A stretch of 40,213 nt of DNA. It comes from Gryganskiella cystojenkinii. Taxonomy: Eukaryota; Mortierellomycota; Mortierellomycetes; Mortierellales; Mortierellaceae. Each line of letters begins with the position of its first letter. Position 1 is the stretch's first letter. The notes under the pieces were generated by a model. The model made no database searches. It had not been told where the DNA came from and worked only from the letters and a program-made list of their open reading frames with translations. Position numbers and translations under genes: made by a program. Positions 11,201 to 20,402 of this stretch are shown one piece after another. Location: the NCBI GenBank assembly GCA_015852425.1, contig JAAAIG010000152.1:16733-56945 (forward strand). The letters run 5' to 3'.

Positions 11201-12598
11201 ATGAGATCATGATAACAAATGATCGTCAGGTTAGTCTTGGATATTCCCACAAAATTTGATCATTCATTAAAAAACGAGCTTGTTACCTTCGGTCCTAGCT
11301 TCTTCATCCAACTCGGCAATTTCGGATTCCGTAAACCGGTCCTCACAGTTCGGGTCCGTATCGATAAAAACATCTGCACTGTCAAGGGCGTCATCCGCGT
11401 CCTCGACATAAAAGATGCCGCCGTCATCATCGAACGCGACCTGAATATTATCCTCGTCGATCTCGTCGAAACTGTCCTCACCATCCGGTTCCGGAGAAGA
11501 CGGTCTCGTCCCACTGTCCTCGTCAACCGTCGTATCCGCAGCCGGCTCGTAGTCCGGATCTGCATCCTCATTGTAATCGTCTAGAGTATCGAGAATATTT
11601 CTTCTAATCAGACTGTCCTCGGAACTGACAGTCTCCTCGCTTGGTGTTACAGAGAGCTCCCGCTTGTTGCTGACGCGACTTAGAGGGTGATAGCTCGCGT
11701 CTTCGGCCTGCATCGGTGTCGATTCGCGGCTCGTCATGGTCACGGTAGGACTTCCCTGGCGACTGTTGGGACGGCTTGTGATTACGCCCATGGTTCGTTC
11801 TGGCATTATAGCTCTTGCGCTCCCTCCTGCTCCTCCTGCTCCTCCACCCAAGGTCAGGTTTCCGATCGCTGTCGCACTGGCCTTGGACAGACTATCGAGA
11901 ACTGAGGCTGGAATAGCCCTGGCACTGATCTCTTCCATTGTTCTGGATCGCAACAAAGGCGGAGTTCCACCACCACTCTTGTTGGTGGGTGAACCCCTCC
12001 TGCTGTATGTAGGCGTGGTTGCATCCAGGGTAATGGTCGAGATGGTCCCTGTTGGTGTAGGATCGAAAAACGGTTCGTATGGTTCAATGATGGGTGAGGT
12101 CTGGGGCGAGAGTGGATCTTGAGCTTCCCTTGAGGAACGATACGCGGTCAGGTTGGATTGGGAGAGAGGTGGAGACGTCTTTGATTTCTTGAGTGGTGGG
12201 AAAGTGCTGCTGCTGCCAGCGCCTCCTGTCCTTGAGCTACCAGCGCCGCCAACGTTGTAAAAGTTTTGGAAAAAGTGATCGTTGCTGGAGACAATGTCGT
12301 CGTCCTTGACTTCGGACCGCTTGCGGTTGACGGGGGATCCAGGTCGGAATGTTGGGCTGAGAATAGGGGGTGGGTACAGTCTTGTCGAGTGTGTTGTGGG
12401 CTCTATTGAAATGGACTTGACGGGTGGACGAGCATTGGTGACCGAGATGGTAGCTGGTGTTGTTGTTGTTGTTGTCGAGCCGGATGTAGTAGCATCTTTT
12501 GAGTCGTGTGCATGGACCTGATTACTGTCGTTGTTGGTACTATCACTGTTGTCCTGGAGCGCGTCCTGTCCCACAGAGGAGGGCTGGTGTTGTGACAT
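8263..12598 (-). CDS. SIR2: NAD-dependent histone deacetylase of the Sir2/SIRT1 class, very long
   Basis: Five exons (12598-11287, 11192-11104, 10975-10513, 10415-10008, 9866-8263) in consistent phase encode 1291 aa. Sirtuins remove acyl groups from lysines using NAD, and this class acts on histones in the nucleus. Motifs: GAGVS (about 521-525) with PDFRSPDGIYSRL, TQNIDT (about 602-607), catalytic His at about 621 in QCHGSF, zinc Cys pairs CVRC (629/632) and CKVC (653/656), MKPDIVFFGE, GSSLKV, and ILINR. The 430-residue N-terminus is disordered, S/T/P-rich, then acidic. The C-terminal 500 residues are disordered with acidic stretches. A Ser/Asp-rich insertion (about 657-711) separates the second Cys pair from MKPD, where human SIRT1 has only about 8 residues. 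The start is the first ATG in a frame otherwise opened by a TTG. Joining the N-terminal exon rests on matching phases and the bridging exon (AHMMQKYV). Confidence 0.88.
9867..10007 (-). other. SIR2 intron 4, stop-free and a multiple of three
   Basis: The intron is 141 bp (GT-AG). Read in the frame of the flanking exons it has no stop, so retention would add 47 mostly hydrophobic and aromatic residues just after GSSLKVAPVSDIM, inside the Rossmann core. Spliced, the protein matches the sirtuin family directly (DIM then LTLPPKIPQILINR), so I treat it as an intron. Confidence 0.75.
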
Positions 12599-13043
12599 GG
12601 TGTTTGATTTGTTTTGATTTCTACCTCGGAGCAAAGTGGTGGTGGATTATCCAATCAGAAAAAACACTCCCTAGAATTAGATGGGGTTGTCAACGTCCTT
12701 GTCCTTGTTGCTTTGTTCGTTCTTGGATAAATAAAGGAAAACAAGGAATCGTTCCTGATCAGTTGAACAGGTATAGTGTTGACCAGAAAGAGAAGAATAA
12801 AAACAATTGGGAATGTGAAGAAAAGAGGGTTTCAAAGGACGGCAGGAAAAAGAACGCGTTTCGAATCAAACACAGTCAGGTCACATCGCTACCCTTAAGA
12901 GAGACTACATGAATCGCCACCAAAATAAAATAAAAAGTGCCGTTCAAAGTACACCGGGACTTTCTTCTCTTTTCGTCGTCTACGGGATCAAATAGAGAAG
13001 CTATTTTTACATGAGAATGGTGGCGGTGAAATGAGGACTCGAT
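12599..13043. promoter_or_regulatory. SIR2 upstream region and 3' flank of family copy 3
   Basis: This is the promoter and leader of SIR2, read leftward from about 12900. From 12908 it runs into the 3' flank block that copy 3 shares with copy 1. No gene is seen; plus-strand frames here are shadows or unsupported. Confidence 0.5.
12908..13033. repeat. 3' flank shared by family copies 3 and 1
   Basis: Counterpart of 961-1083. It starts catgaatcgcca, includes gggactttctt and tacgggatcaaata, and ends at the stop of copy 3. It marks the ancestral gene end. Confidence 0.7.
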
Positions 13044-15068
13044 CTACTCTTCCGAACCATCATCAGGAATAGTAGTGACAACATTGGGTCTAGGGTGACT
13101 CGAGAATCCAAGTTGTTCTAACCCGTCCGCACGGAACAAAGGACTGGATGCTGGTAGCTCTTGTGTCAACACCACTCTTGATGACGACGAGGTATTCACG
13201 TTATTATTGTTTAGTGGTGATCGACGGTGCACGTTTGTGGTCTCAAACGAAGTTGAAACGGCCACATCGTGGTATATCCTGTGCTCGTTTTCGATCTGAT
13301 CACCGTTTTCTCGAAGATGGCGCTGTATGCGTTCTTGTTCTTGTCTCTGATATGCTTGAAACGTCTCCTCGTCCATCTCTTCCGCCAACTTGGACCCTGG
13401 AATGTCATCCTCCTCGAACCAGACCTCTCCTTTCCACCTCCTCATCATCTTCAGAGCTTGATTTTGAATCCAGATAAGCAACAGTGCCAACGCCAAAGCC
13501 GCGACGGTGATCAAGACCGATTCAAAGTCCGAGAGTGTCAATGGAGAGCGACTCATGTCCGGGTTCGGGTTATTAGGGTGAAAGTGTGGAATATAGTTCA
13601 GGGTATAGGTATCGAGGAATCCGGTCTCCACATTGATCGAATATAGGTTACTACCGTTTTCCATCGAGCGATACGCCAATAGCAACATGGACTCAGAGAT
13701 GCTCATCAAGCGCCATGAGTTTCCGCTCATAGCGAAGCTAAATTTCTGTCTATTCGTGTTCTTGGAAAACTGGATAGAAGCCTGGCTAAAAGACCTGGTC
13801 TCGAGATTAATTCGGAAGAGTGTCGATGCCTTCTCCTCATTATACTGAGAAACCAAACGATATAAGAACAAGGAAAAACGTATTAGGCGGAGGAATACAA
13901 ATGGTACTAAAAGATTATAATAATGTAATAGAGAACGAAACTCACGAAGATGTGGTGGGACGTGTAGTGATGTACTTACGTATGAGACACAAAGGATGTA
14001 CAGGTTTGGATATCTTATGCTCATGACTGAATCTCTATTTGAACAATCCGGGTTTTGGTCCGAAGGGAAGACAAAAGCCACCTCAGGAGCTTGTGTTTGT
14101 ATCTCCAAAGATGAAGGCGAGGATGAGTTATAAATGAAGTGGGTCTTCATCAAGGACCACCGGCTATTACCGGATAATAAAGAGTAGAGGGTCTTGTTGC
14201 TAACAGTCATGGCTTCAGAATATCTACCGGGTTGGTTCTGTCGTAAAGTTGTTTATACAAGCAAAAAAGCGATGCAAGCAGGTTGTCGCGTGAAAATTGA
14301 TATCACGGTTTAGTTAGACACAGTCATATGAAGTTAGGTTGACATACAACAAAAGAGGGAATAACGAGTTGAACGGATCTAATGTGTTACCAGCTCTAAA
14401 GTCCCTTGTGTCTGCAAAGGAAACGATCCATTGACCGACTTTTTGTATTGGATAACGCCGCCGTCTGAACTGAACTGAATCCAATCTCCATAAGGCTGCC
14501 GTGATGATGCAGCCAACGTCGAGGTAGAGTTGGACTGCATCAAATCTTGAACTGGTGTCAGCGTCCAATATGGTTTGTACCTCCAAGATGATTCGTACGA
14601 GGGACCTGTTCCTCGTTGATCAAGAGCTGTCTGGATCCTTGCAAAAGGACCACTGTTATTGCTGTTACTGGCATTGTAAAGAGTCTCTGAGAGAAGGACC
14701 TGGATTGTCGAGGACTGAGAAGACGAGTCATCAGGTCGGGTATGAAGCATGAACCGAGTCTCATCCTCCGTGACGCCACACGAAAGGCCGCTTACGGGGA
14801 TGGCCTCTGCATCGACAATGGCGTTGGTTCGTTCTGTGGCCGTGACAGCGGTCCAGGTCAAGAGGCCATCGTTGATGTTATTGTCTTGGTCGTTGGAGGG
14901 GGCCGATCCCAATGCAGGCACTCCTTTGAGAATGACAAAGTAGTTCCGCTCATGATCGATCTCAAACCGATATTCATTAATATCCAAATACGCGAAGGAT
15001 GCAGCATAGACAACTCCTTTTGAGGTTGCAGCGAAGCAAAAGGGTCGAAGTGGCTCTGTCGAAGCCAT
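13044..15068 (-). CDS. Uncharacterised single-pass membrane protein, family copy 3
   Basis: Three exons, 15068-14391, 14237-13980 and 13844-13044 (all phase 0), encode 578 aa. An in-frame TGA 12 codons upstream fixes the ATG as the first start. Architecture matches copy 2: a large N-terminal domain with N-glycosylation sites and conserved SCGVTEDETRFML, a helix at about 419-440 (VLITVAALALALLLIWI), a basic flank (KMMRRWKG), then an acidic tail with MDEETFQAYQRQEQERIQ and the end VVTTIPDDGSEE. Intron 2 (13845-13979, 135 bp) happens to be stop-free in frame. Its retention would add 45 residues with a hydrophobic run (LLVPFVFLRLIRFSLFLY). The copy 2 intron has stops, so retention is not a family trait. 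Function unknown. Confidence 0.82.
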
Positions 15069-15323
15069 GAGAATGAAAGAGTGGATGTATGTGTGTGCGT
15101 CTCAGTATGAACAAGAGGGAAGGGAGAAAAAGTGAGAGATGGGATGTAGAGAATGAGGTGGATGTGGATGCAAAGGAAGAAAGGAATGAAGAGACGATGA
15201 TGCAACGAGACGAATGGATGAATGAATGAATGCAAAAACGAGACATTGTACAGTACCAACCAAGATAAACTTTCGAGCTGATCGGTGGACTTCCTGGGTT
15301 TACCGAGAAAAATCAAGCACCGA

Positions 15324-15358
15324 GGGCTGTGGTCGAACAAAAGCCCAAATTCTTTGCC
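15324..15358 (-). promoter_or_regulatory. Conserved upstream block of copy 3
   Basis: Third occurrence of the gggctgtggtcg-acaaaagcccaaattctttgcc block, 256 bp upstream of the copy 3 ATG. It is one of the last stretches of upstream homology with copy 1, which fades soon after it. Confidence 0.5.
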
Positions 15359-15368
15359 CGCGCTCTCG

Positions 15369-16112
15369 GTTTCCCTTGGAGGGATGCCGCCTTCTTCTAT
15401 AAGGCCCCAACAACTTTTCTATTGCAGGCATGCGATGAAGGCGAGAGTAATCTGTAACTCAGTCAGGTCACAGAGATACACCTTTTTTGGTCCCGGCATC
15501 AATTGCTCCATTATGCCATACAAAGGTTCCTTCAAAAAATAAAAAGTATGTTGGGGGGAGTGTCTGCAACAAGCAAGCGCGTCAGGAGTTCGAAAAAAAA
15601 CAAACAAAGAGACTGTGGTTACGCGCTCCAACTTTTTTTCGCGTCAGCGTGGTAGGATGAGTTTATGTTTTATAGCTCCAGGTAATGAGGTCGGGATCAA
15701 CGACGTACAACGGTGTTCTCTCGATTAGTAGAGGTGACTCCCGGTCGTGGACAGGAGGTATTTTTCTTTTCTGGACTTCTTTAGGGCATGGATTCAGTGC
15801 TCCGGTTTCGATTCTCTTTATCGTTGTTGAAAGTGAGGAAGTGAAAAAATGAACGAGAACACTCTTTGGTCACAGAGTTCAAGTTGTGAGTAAAAAAAAA
15901 TAAAGTGTTATGGTTGAGGCATGATCGAAACAATAATGGTCAACACTTTTTTTTGTTTTATTTTTTTTTTGGCTTTTTTCAGTTCCCTCATCCGATCCCA
16001 TGCTATTACTTATTTCCGAATAGTCTCAGAGATGACAATTTGCTATACAAATAGATCCTATCCATGGTGAACTAGATCCTTGTTTTTGGATTGCCATGTT
16101 TATTGGCTCACG
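15369..16112. other. Intergenic, no gene seen
   Basis: AT-rich spacer between the copy 3 promoter and the 3' end of the secreted-protein gene. It contains A and T runs (15890s, 15948-15972). No open frame with protein-like composition and no RNA gene were recognised. Confidence 0.5.
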
Positions 16113-16903
16113 TTAATGTGGCTTGTCGCAACTTGGGAGATGCCATGTCAAGAACTCTGATTCATAATAGGTTGGTTTTGGAGGCAAGGTGACGCCAAGG
16201 GACCCGTGGTTTCCTTGCGCCATCGCTATTCCGAACAGTTGTTTCGTATAAGCTGGTCCCGTAGTAGAAGCATAGGCCATTCCACCTTGAAGCCAGGACA
16301 AGGAGGAGAATCCCATATTTAAGAACCCCGGGGACATGTGGAAGACATCGAACGTAACGATACCCTCAATAAGCCAGTTGGCATCCTCCTAATTCAAGAA
16401 CAGAAAGGCGAGGGGGAAAAAAAAGACAGTAGAGTCTCATAGAGATTAGCGAAATTCTAGTTCCATTTCTTTCTTCAAGTGATAAATGGTCTCTCATGCA
16501 CACAAACCTTGTGCGTCCACATGCTGAACTTGAAACAGGTGGTAAAGTCAAGTTTTCCCGTGTGATAGATGCAATACTCCTTGTTGGCGTCAAGGTCGAC
16601 CGTGAAGACCCAGAAGGGACAGGATTCATTTTCACCGCAGCTGCCAACGAATTTTCCATTCTCACAGCCTGTGACCCGAACGAGACCATCCGTGCCGTAA
16701 TCCTTTGGCCAGTATTTTTGCGTTTTGCGGGAGATTCCAACGCCATTAGTGGCATTAACTGATAAAGCTGGGGCAGAAATGACTAACGGAGCCAAAGCAG
16801 CGGTAGCCGATGGACGAGGTGGGTGATGTGGAGCAGCGATTGCGGACAGAGTCAGAAAAGTAGTCACCCAAAGAGCGAAGATGATCCTCGAGGGGCCTTT
16901 CAT
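16113..16903 (-). CDS. Small secreted protein with six cysteines, unknown family
   Basis: Two exons, 16903-16508 and 16388-16113 (phase 0 intron), encode 223 aa. A clear signal peptide lies at about 1-24 (MKGPSRIIFALWVTTFLTLS, then AIAA), followed by a His/Pro-rich stretch. The mature part has six Cys (in TGCE, GSCG, ESCP, EYCI, TTCF and PSCD), enough for three disulfides, and N-glycosylation sites NAT and NES. The core reads like a compact extracellular beta domain (CPFWVFTVDLDANKEYCIYH) with a Gly-rich C-terminal half. There is no catalytic motif I recognise. Secreted cell-surface or effector-like roles are possible but unsupported. The ATG at 16903 directly begins the signal peptide. Confidence 0.82.
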
Positions 16904-17600
16904 GATGAGCACCTACTGAGAAAAAAAAAAGAAAAAATAGAGAGAGTATCAAGTTAGTGAATCTGCAGAGCAGAGATACTCACGAAAAGAGAAACGATGC
17001 AAAGGAGAGACAGAAGTCGAAGGTTACTAAAGGGAGGGAGATGGCGTCAGGAATGAGGTGGACTTTTAATGAGAGAAACTCAGCAATCTCTCCTGGCCCT
17101 CTTTATACGAAACGCCAGAAATCGCTTCATACTGACACAAGGTATTTACATGCATCCTTCTATCCCACCTCCTCTCTGAGCTGCCCAAATGAGTGCCTGC
17201 ATCCATCCCTCGGATAAAGACAACTTTGCTCTCAATTGGTCTAAAGGAATGCCCTTTGTTCACTCCCAGACTCAAGCTGCCCACGCTGTGTACAGTACAT
17301 TAGCAATCAAAGAAAAATCAACTTGGTCACAGACTAGCAACGATTTTGTTGGTCGTGAATGGAGAAGAAACAATTTCAAAAAAAGTGGTACAGCCCTTTT
17401 TTGGGTGTTGACGGATAAAAGCACTTCCCTTGCCCCAAGAATCGCTCAATACGCCCGGCCATGCCCACTATTGAATTTCACCGCAAAAAAAGCTTGAAAG
17501 CTCTGCGAGAGACAATATTCATTACGTGCACGCGCACAAGTTGTGACAGTTCGGAGGCCATCCGAGAAGATGAAAACCGAGGCAGTCTCTTGAGAAAAAA

Positions 17601-17626
17601 GAGAGAGAGAGAGAGGGGGGGGGGGG
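17601..17626. repeat. (GA)n-G(n) purine tract
   Basis: Seven or more GA repeats run directly into a run of about 12 Gs. Such a homopurine tract can adopt triplex or quadruplex-like structures. It is a simple repeat with no sign of function. Confidence 0.85.
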
Positions 17627-18144
17627 TGTACCAGCAACGTTATCCTCTGCCAAACGAAAAAAGTCGCATCCTCTTTTTCTTTTCGTTGTCATCGAGTGAC
17701 GCTTGAAACATTTGCCTTTGCTCTGCATCGAAAGCCGCTGTCTCCATCTGGTCTAATGGATAGTTTGTGATGGGATAGCGTGGGCATGTACTAATGCTCT
17801 CCTTCGAACTTTAATTCAAATCGCGCCCTCCATCTGTTGCATACTTTCCATACGGAAAACCGCGACACGCTTGAAAGCGGATCAAGACTGAGGCGCGCGA
17901 CTAGTTATTCTCTCGATTTGGTCATTATCGATGTCCACTTTGTAATGCAAGACCAAAACAACAGCCCATTTTGACAGTGTTTTCTCTTTTTGTTCTTTAC
18001 GTCCAAAAGGTGCGTCCTCGTGCAATAACTAAGAGCACCAGCATGGGTACTCGTTAGACCCATTCATGCGCTAAAGTTTTCCTGGGAAGTTGTTGTTTGC
18101 GCCCGCTGCAGGTCTTCAAGGAACAGAGAGTCCAAGTTCTTCAT

Positions 18145-18208
18145 CACTCTCTCTCTCCCGCTCTCCCTCTCTCTCTCCCGCTCTCCCTCTCTCTCCCTTT
18201 CTCGCTCC
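18145..18208. repeat. CT-rich tandem array
   Basis: Repeated ctctctctcccgctctcc units on the plus strand, about 20 bp per unit and imperfect. Simple-sequence DNA in the gene-poor stretch. Confidence 0.8.
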
Positions 18209-18566
18209 ATGTCCTTGCTTTTCGATATTTTATATGTTCTCATTATCGCTCTTGTCTCCTCATTATTTATTCATTCAGTCCTCTACATCGTGGATCCGAT
18301 GACTTTCTTTCTTTCAAAAAAAAAAGAATAGAAAATGCAAACATTATTGCCCAAATATCAACGAAACCGAGGTTACACAGTTGCTTCTCGAATTCTTGCG
18401 GCGATTGCAGCCTGCTGCCGCTTGTCTCTATTGATTGTCCTACGCAGGGCGAAGAAAAGGAAAGGGCAAAATATTGACTTTTGAGCTAATAAATAACGCA
18501 AGAAAAACAAAGCCTGGTGTTTGATGTTATGAGAGAACGAAGTGTGTGTGGTTTTCCCAGAATCAT

Positions 18567-18755
18567 TCGCCCTTGGCGCACGGAAACTACGAACTAGGAT
18601 TTGTCGTCGCGTATATTGGCCTACTGACGATCATCGTTTATGGTTTCATTTACTGTAATAAGATTCTACACCTGATGAACTCCTGAAAGGAAGTCCCAGA
18701 ACCCGAATCAATTTTTCGGGATTCGTTCCACACGAGTTGGTCGATCGCGATCAAT
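18567..18755 (-). pseudogene. Decayed copy of the 3' end of TPS2
   Basis: The minus strand at 18666-18735 aligns with the last codons of TPS2. Roughly three quarters of the bases match by eye, including the exact string cgggttctggga, and the TAG stop sits at the same position (CAG-xTG-TAG in both). Homology extends upstream to gatcgcgatcg after a gap of about 20 bases. Downstream it reaches a 16-base exact match (tcgcccttggcgcacg, 18567-18582 versus 20268-20283) in the 3' flank. One extra base and the gap break the frame. Only the gene end is present, so this is a relic of a partial direct duplication about 1.7 kb away. Confidence 0.65.
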
Positions 18756-20402
18756 CTTCGTGAAATTTCCTACGGACAAAATTGGTGGCAATGAGCGAGA
18801 GTCGACTGGGAACCTCAGATCAAAACATTCAATCGCAATGATTAGTTCATGCAACTCTAGCAAGCTTCAGCAACTTTTGAAACCAATTACGCTAGCCATC
18901 GAAGCCTTCTCCATCCCTCAGCGACGGTTTAAAATTACATGGGATGTATGATAAAATTTGGTGGCAAAGAGAAGGGGAAACGCGGTAATGGATAACGCGA
19001 ATCCGGAAAATCGCCTCAAAATTACAGAATGCAGCGAACGGCGCTTCGTTCGATTCCAGCGACCTCACAGACCAGCCTCTCCTCTTCTTGAGGTTCAGAA
19101 TTGTTCTTCTATTGCATAATGACGGCTCAAAGTTGGATGGGGGTTGTGCGAGGTTTGTCCCACATCACCAGTTGTTCAATTTCTCAAATTAAATGCAAAT
19201 CCTGTTCCTATGTTTTTACATGTAACTTTTATCGCTCTCGAGGAACTAGAAATCATTTTCAGGCGGAGCGGATAGAAGGAACGTGGATCTTTGAAGTCGT
19301 GGCCATTGAATGAGCTCGTGTGCTTTGAGATTGAAGTTTTTCAGTCTAAAAGGCGATTTTCCGGATTCTCAGCATATGGCTGCCATTCCCTTTTCACTGT
19401 TTTATCACACGCAAATCCGATGTAGCTCTATGGGACGATCGCGTTTTGCTCCAACCGTGGTCTAACTCGCGATCAAATCAATATTTCTCCTAGTCTCGCG
19501 TAATCGCCTCGACTGAGCAATCGTATTACTCCCTTTTCTGGTAAAAGACACCCACCTCTGCTCCTCATCCAAGGAACCCAACGAAATCATCGAAAAGACT
19601 TCAATAATTCCCTAGGGACACCTTCAGACGGTACAACCCTCTCAATGGGCATGTTCAGGATCATTTTGTATTTGACTACATATTTTTGAATGGCGAACCA
19701 ATAATTGCGCCTTCCTTGTCCCCCAAAGCTGCTCATCTTGTCCATGTCCTTGGTTGACCAAAACGCCACTGCTCTGAAGTATATCCTTTATGCAACAAAC
19801 AAGAGCTCCCGCCTTGTGTTGCTCAACTAGACTGTCCCATGACCTGGGAAACGACTTTTTTTATTTTTTTCCCCTTGTTCTGCTTCCATATTAATATCTG
19901 ACATCCTTTAAATCACCCGTCCGTTTTTCACGCTCGGTACGTCTTGCTCATCTTCCTCTTGAGCCGCGTAATTCTCCGCAACTGGGATACCGAACCAGCT
20001 TACTTTCCAACCTTCCCCGGAAAAAAAATTGGCAAAGACCTTCGAAATCCCCTAACATAAAGCAATTGGGGTATCAAGAGATTCAAAACGCATTTCTCAA
20101 GCACAAGATATGACTCTTTTTGATTGTTCCACCATACCGGAGGGCGACAAAGATGGGAAAACGGAAAGAACGGGGCGATGGCCGGTCTTGGAGGCAAACC
20201 CATAATGCTGTGTCCAAGCTAATTTTGAGAACTAAAGAAATCGATTGCTTTTACACATAGGATCCCCTCGCCCTTGGCGCACGCAGTGGATAGCTCGTTC
20301 ACACGACTTTGATGCTGAATTTATATCATTTTATACAAAGAGTCATGCCCTATCTTCCTCTCAGCGTACTAGGTTTCTATGAATTGTTATAAAAAAAATT
20401 AT
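18756..20402. other. Gene-poor region next to TPS2
   Basis: No intact gene is visible. It includes the presumed TPS2 3' flank with the 16-base match at 20268-20283, and minus-strand frames with some protein-like character near 19587-19769 and 19920-20060 that are broken by stops or frameshifts. I could not assign these to a family. Confidence 0.45.
19587..19769 (-). pseudogene. Possible decayed coding fragment, unassigned
   Basis: A 60-codon frame has balanced composition (for example RRNYWFAIQKYVVKYKMI, PIERVVPSEGVPRELL). It ends in a stop, and the next frame continues with similar character (SLDEEQRWVSFTRKG). No start context, splice sites or homologous partner in the window support a gene. 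It may be a remnant of an accessory gene or a chance frame. Confidence 0.2.

Larger units (their letters stand above)
16904..18566. other. Gene-poor region with purine and CT tracts
   Basis: This is the upstream region of the secreted-protein gene and then unassigned DNA. It contains a GA/G tract (17601-17626) and CT arrays (18145-18208). Short frames here lack conserved motifs or splice-compatible partners, so I call no gene. Near 17749 a tRNA-like A-box is present but no tRNA fold forms. Confidence 0.5.

Noticed and set aside
11219..12521. Long plus-strand frames opposite SIR2 exon 1
   Set aside because: They are antisense shadows of a biased S/T/P/D/E-rich coding exon.
17745..17830. tRNA-like sequence with a perfect A-box (tggtctaatgg) and a near B-box (attcaaatc)
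   Set aside because: Acceptor and T stems do not pair, the box spacing is too long without a convincing intron, and the flanks form a direct rather than inverted match. At most a degraded tRNA relic.
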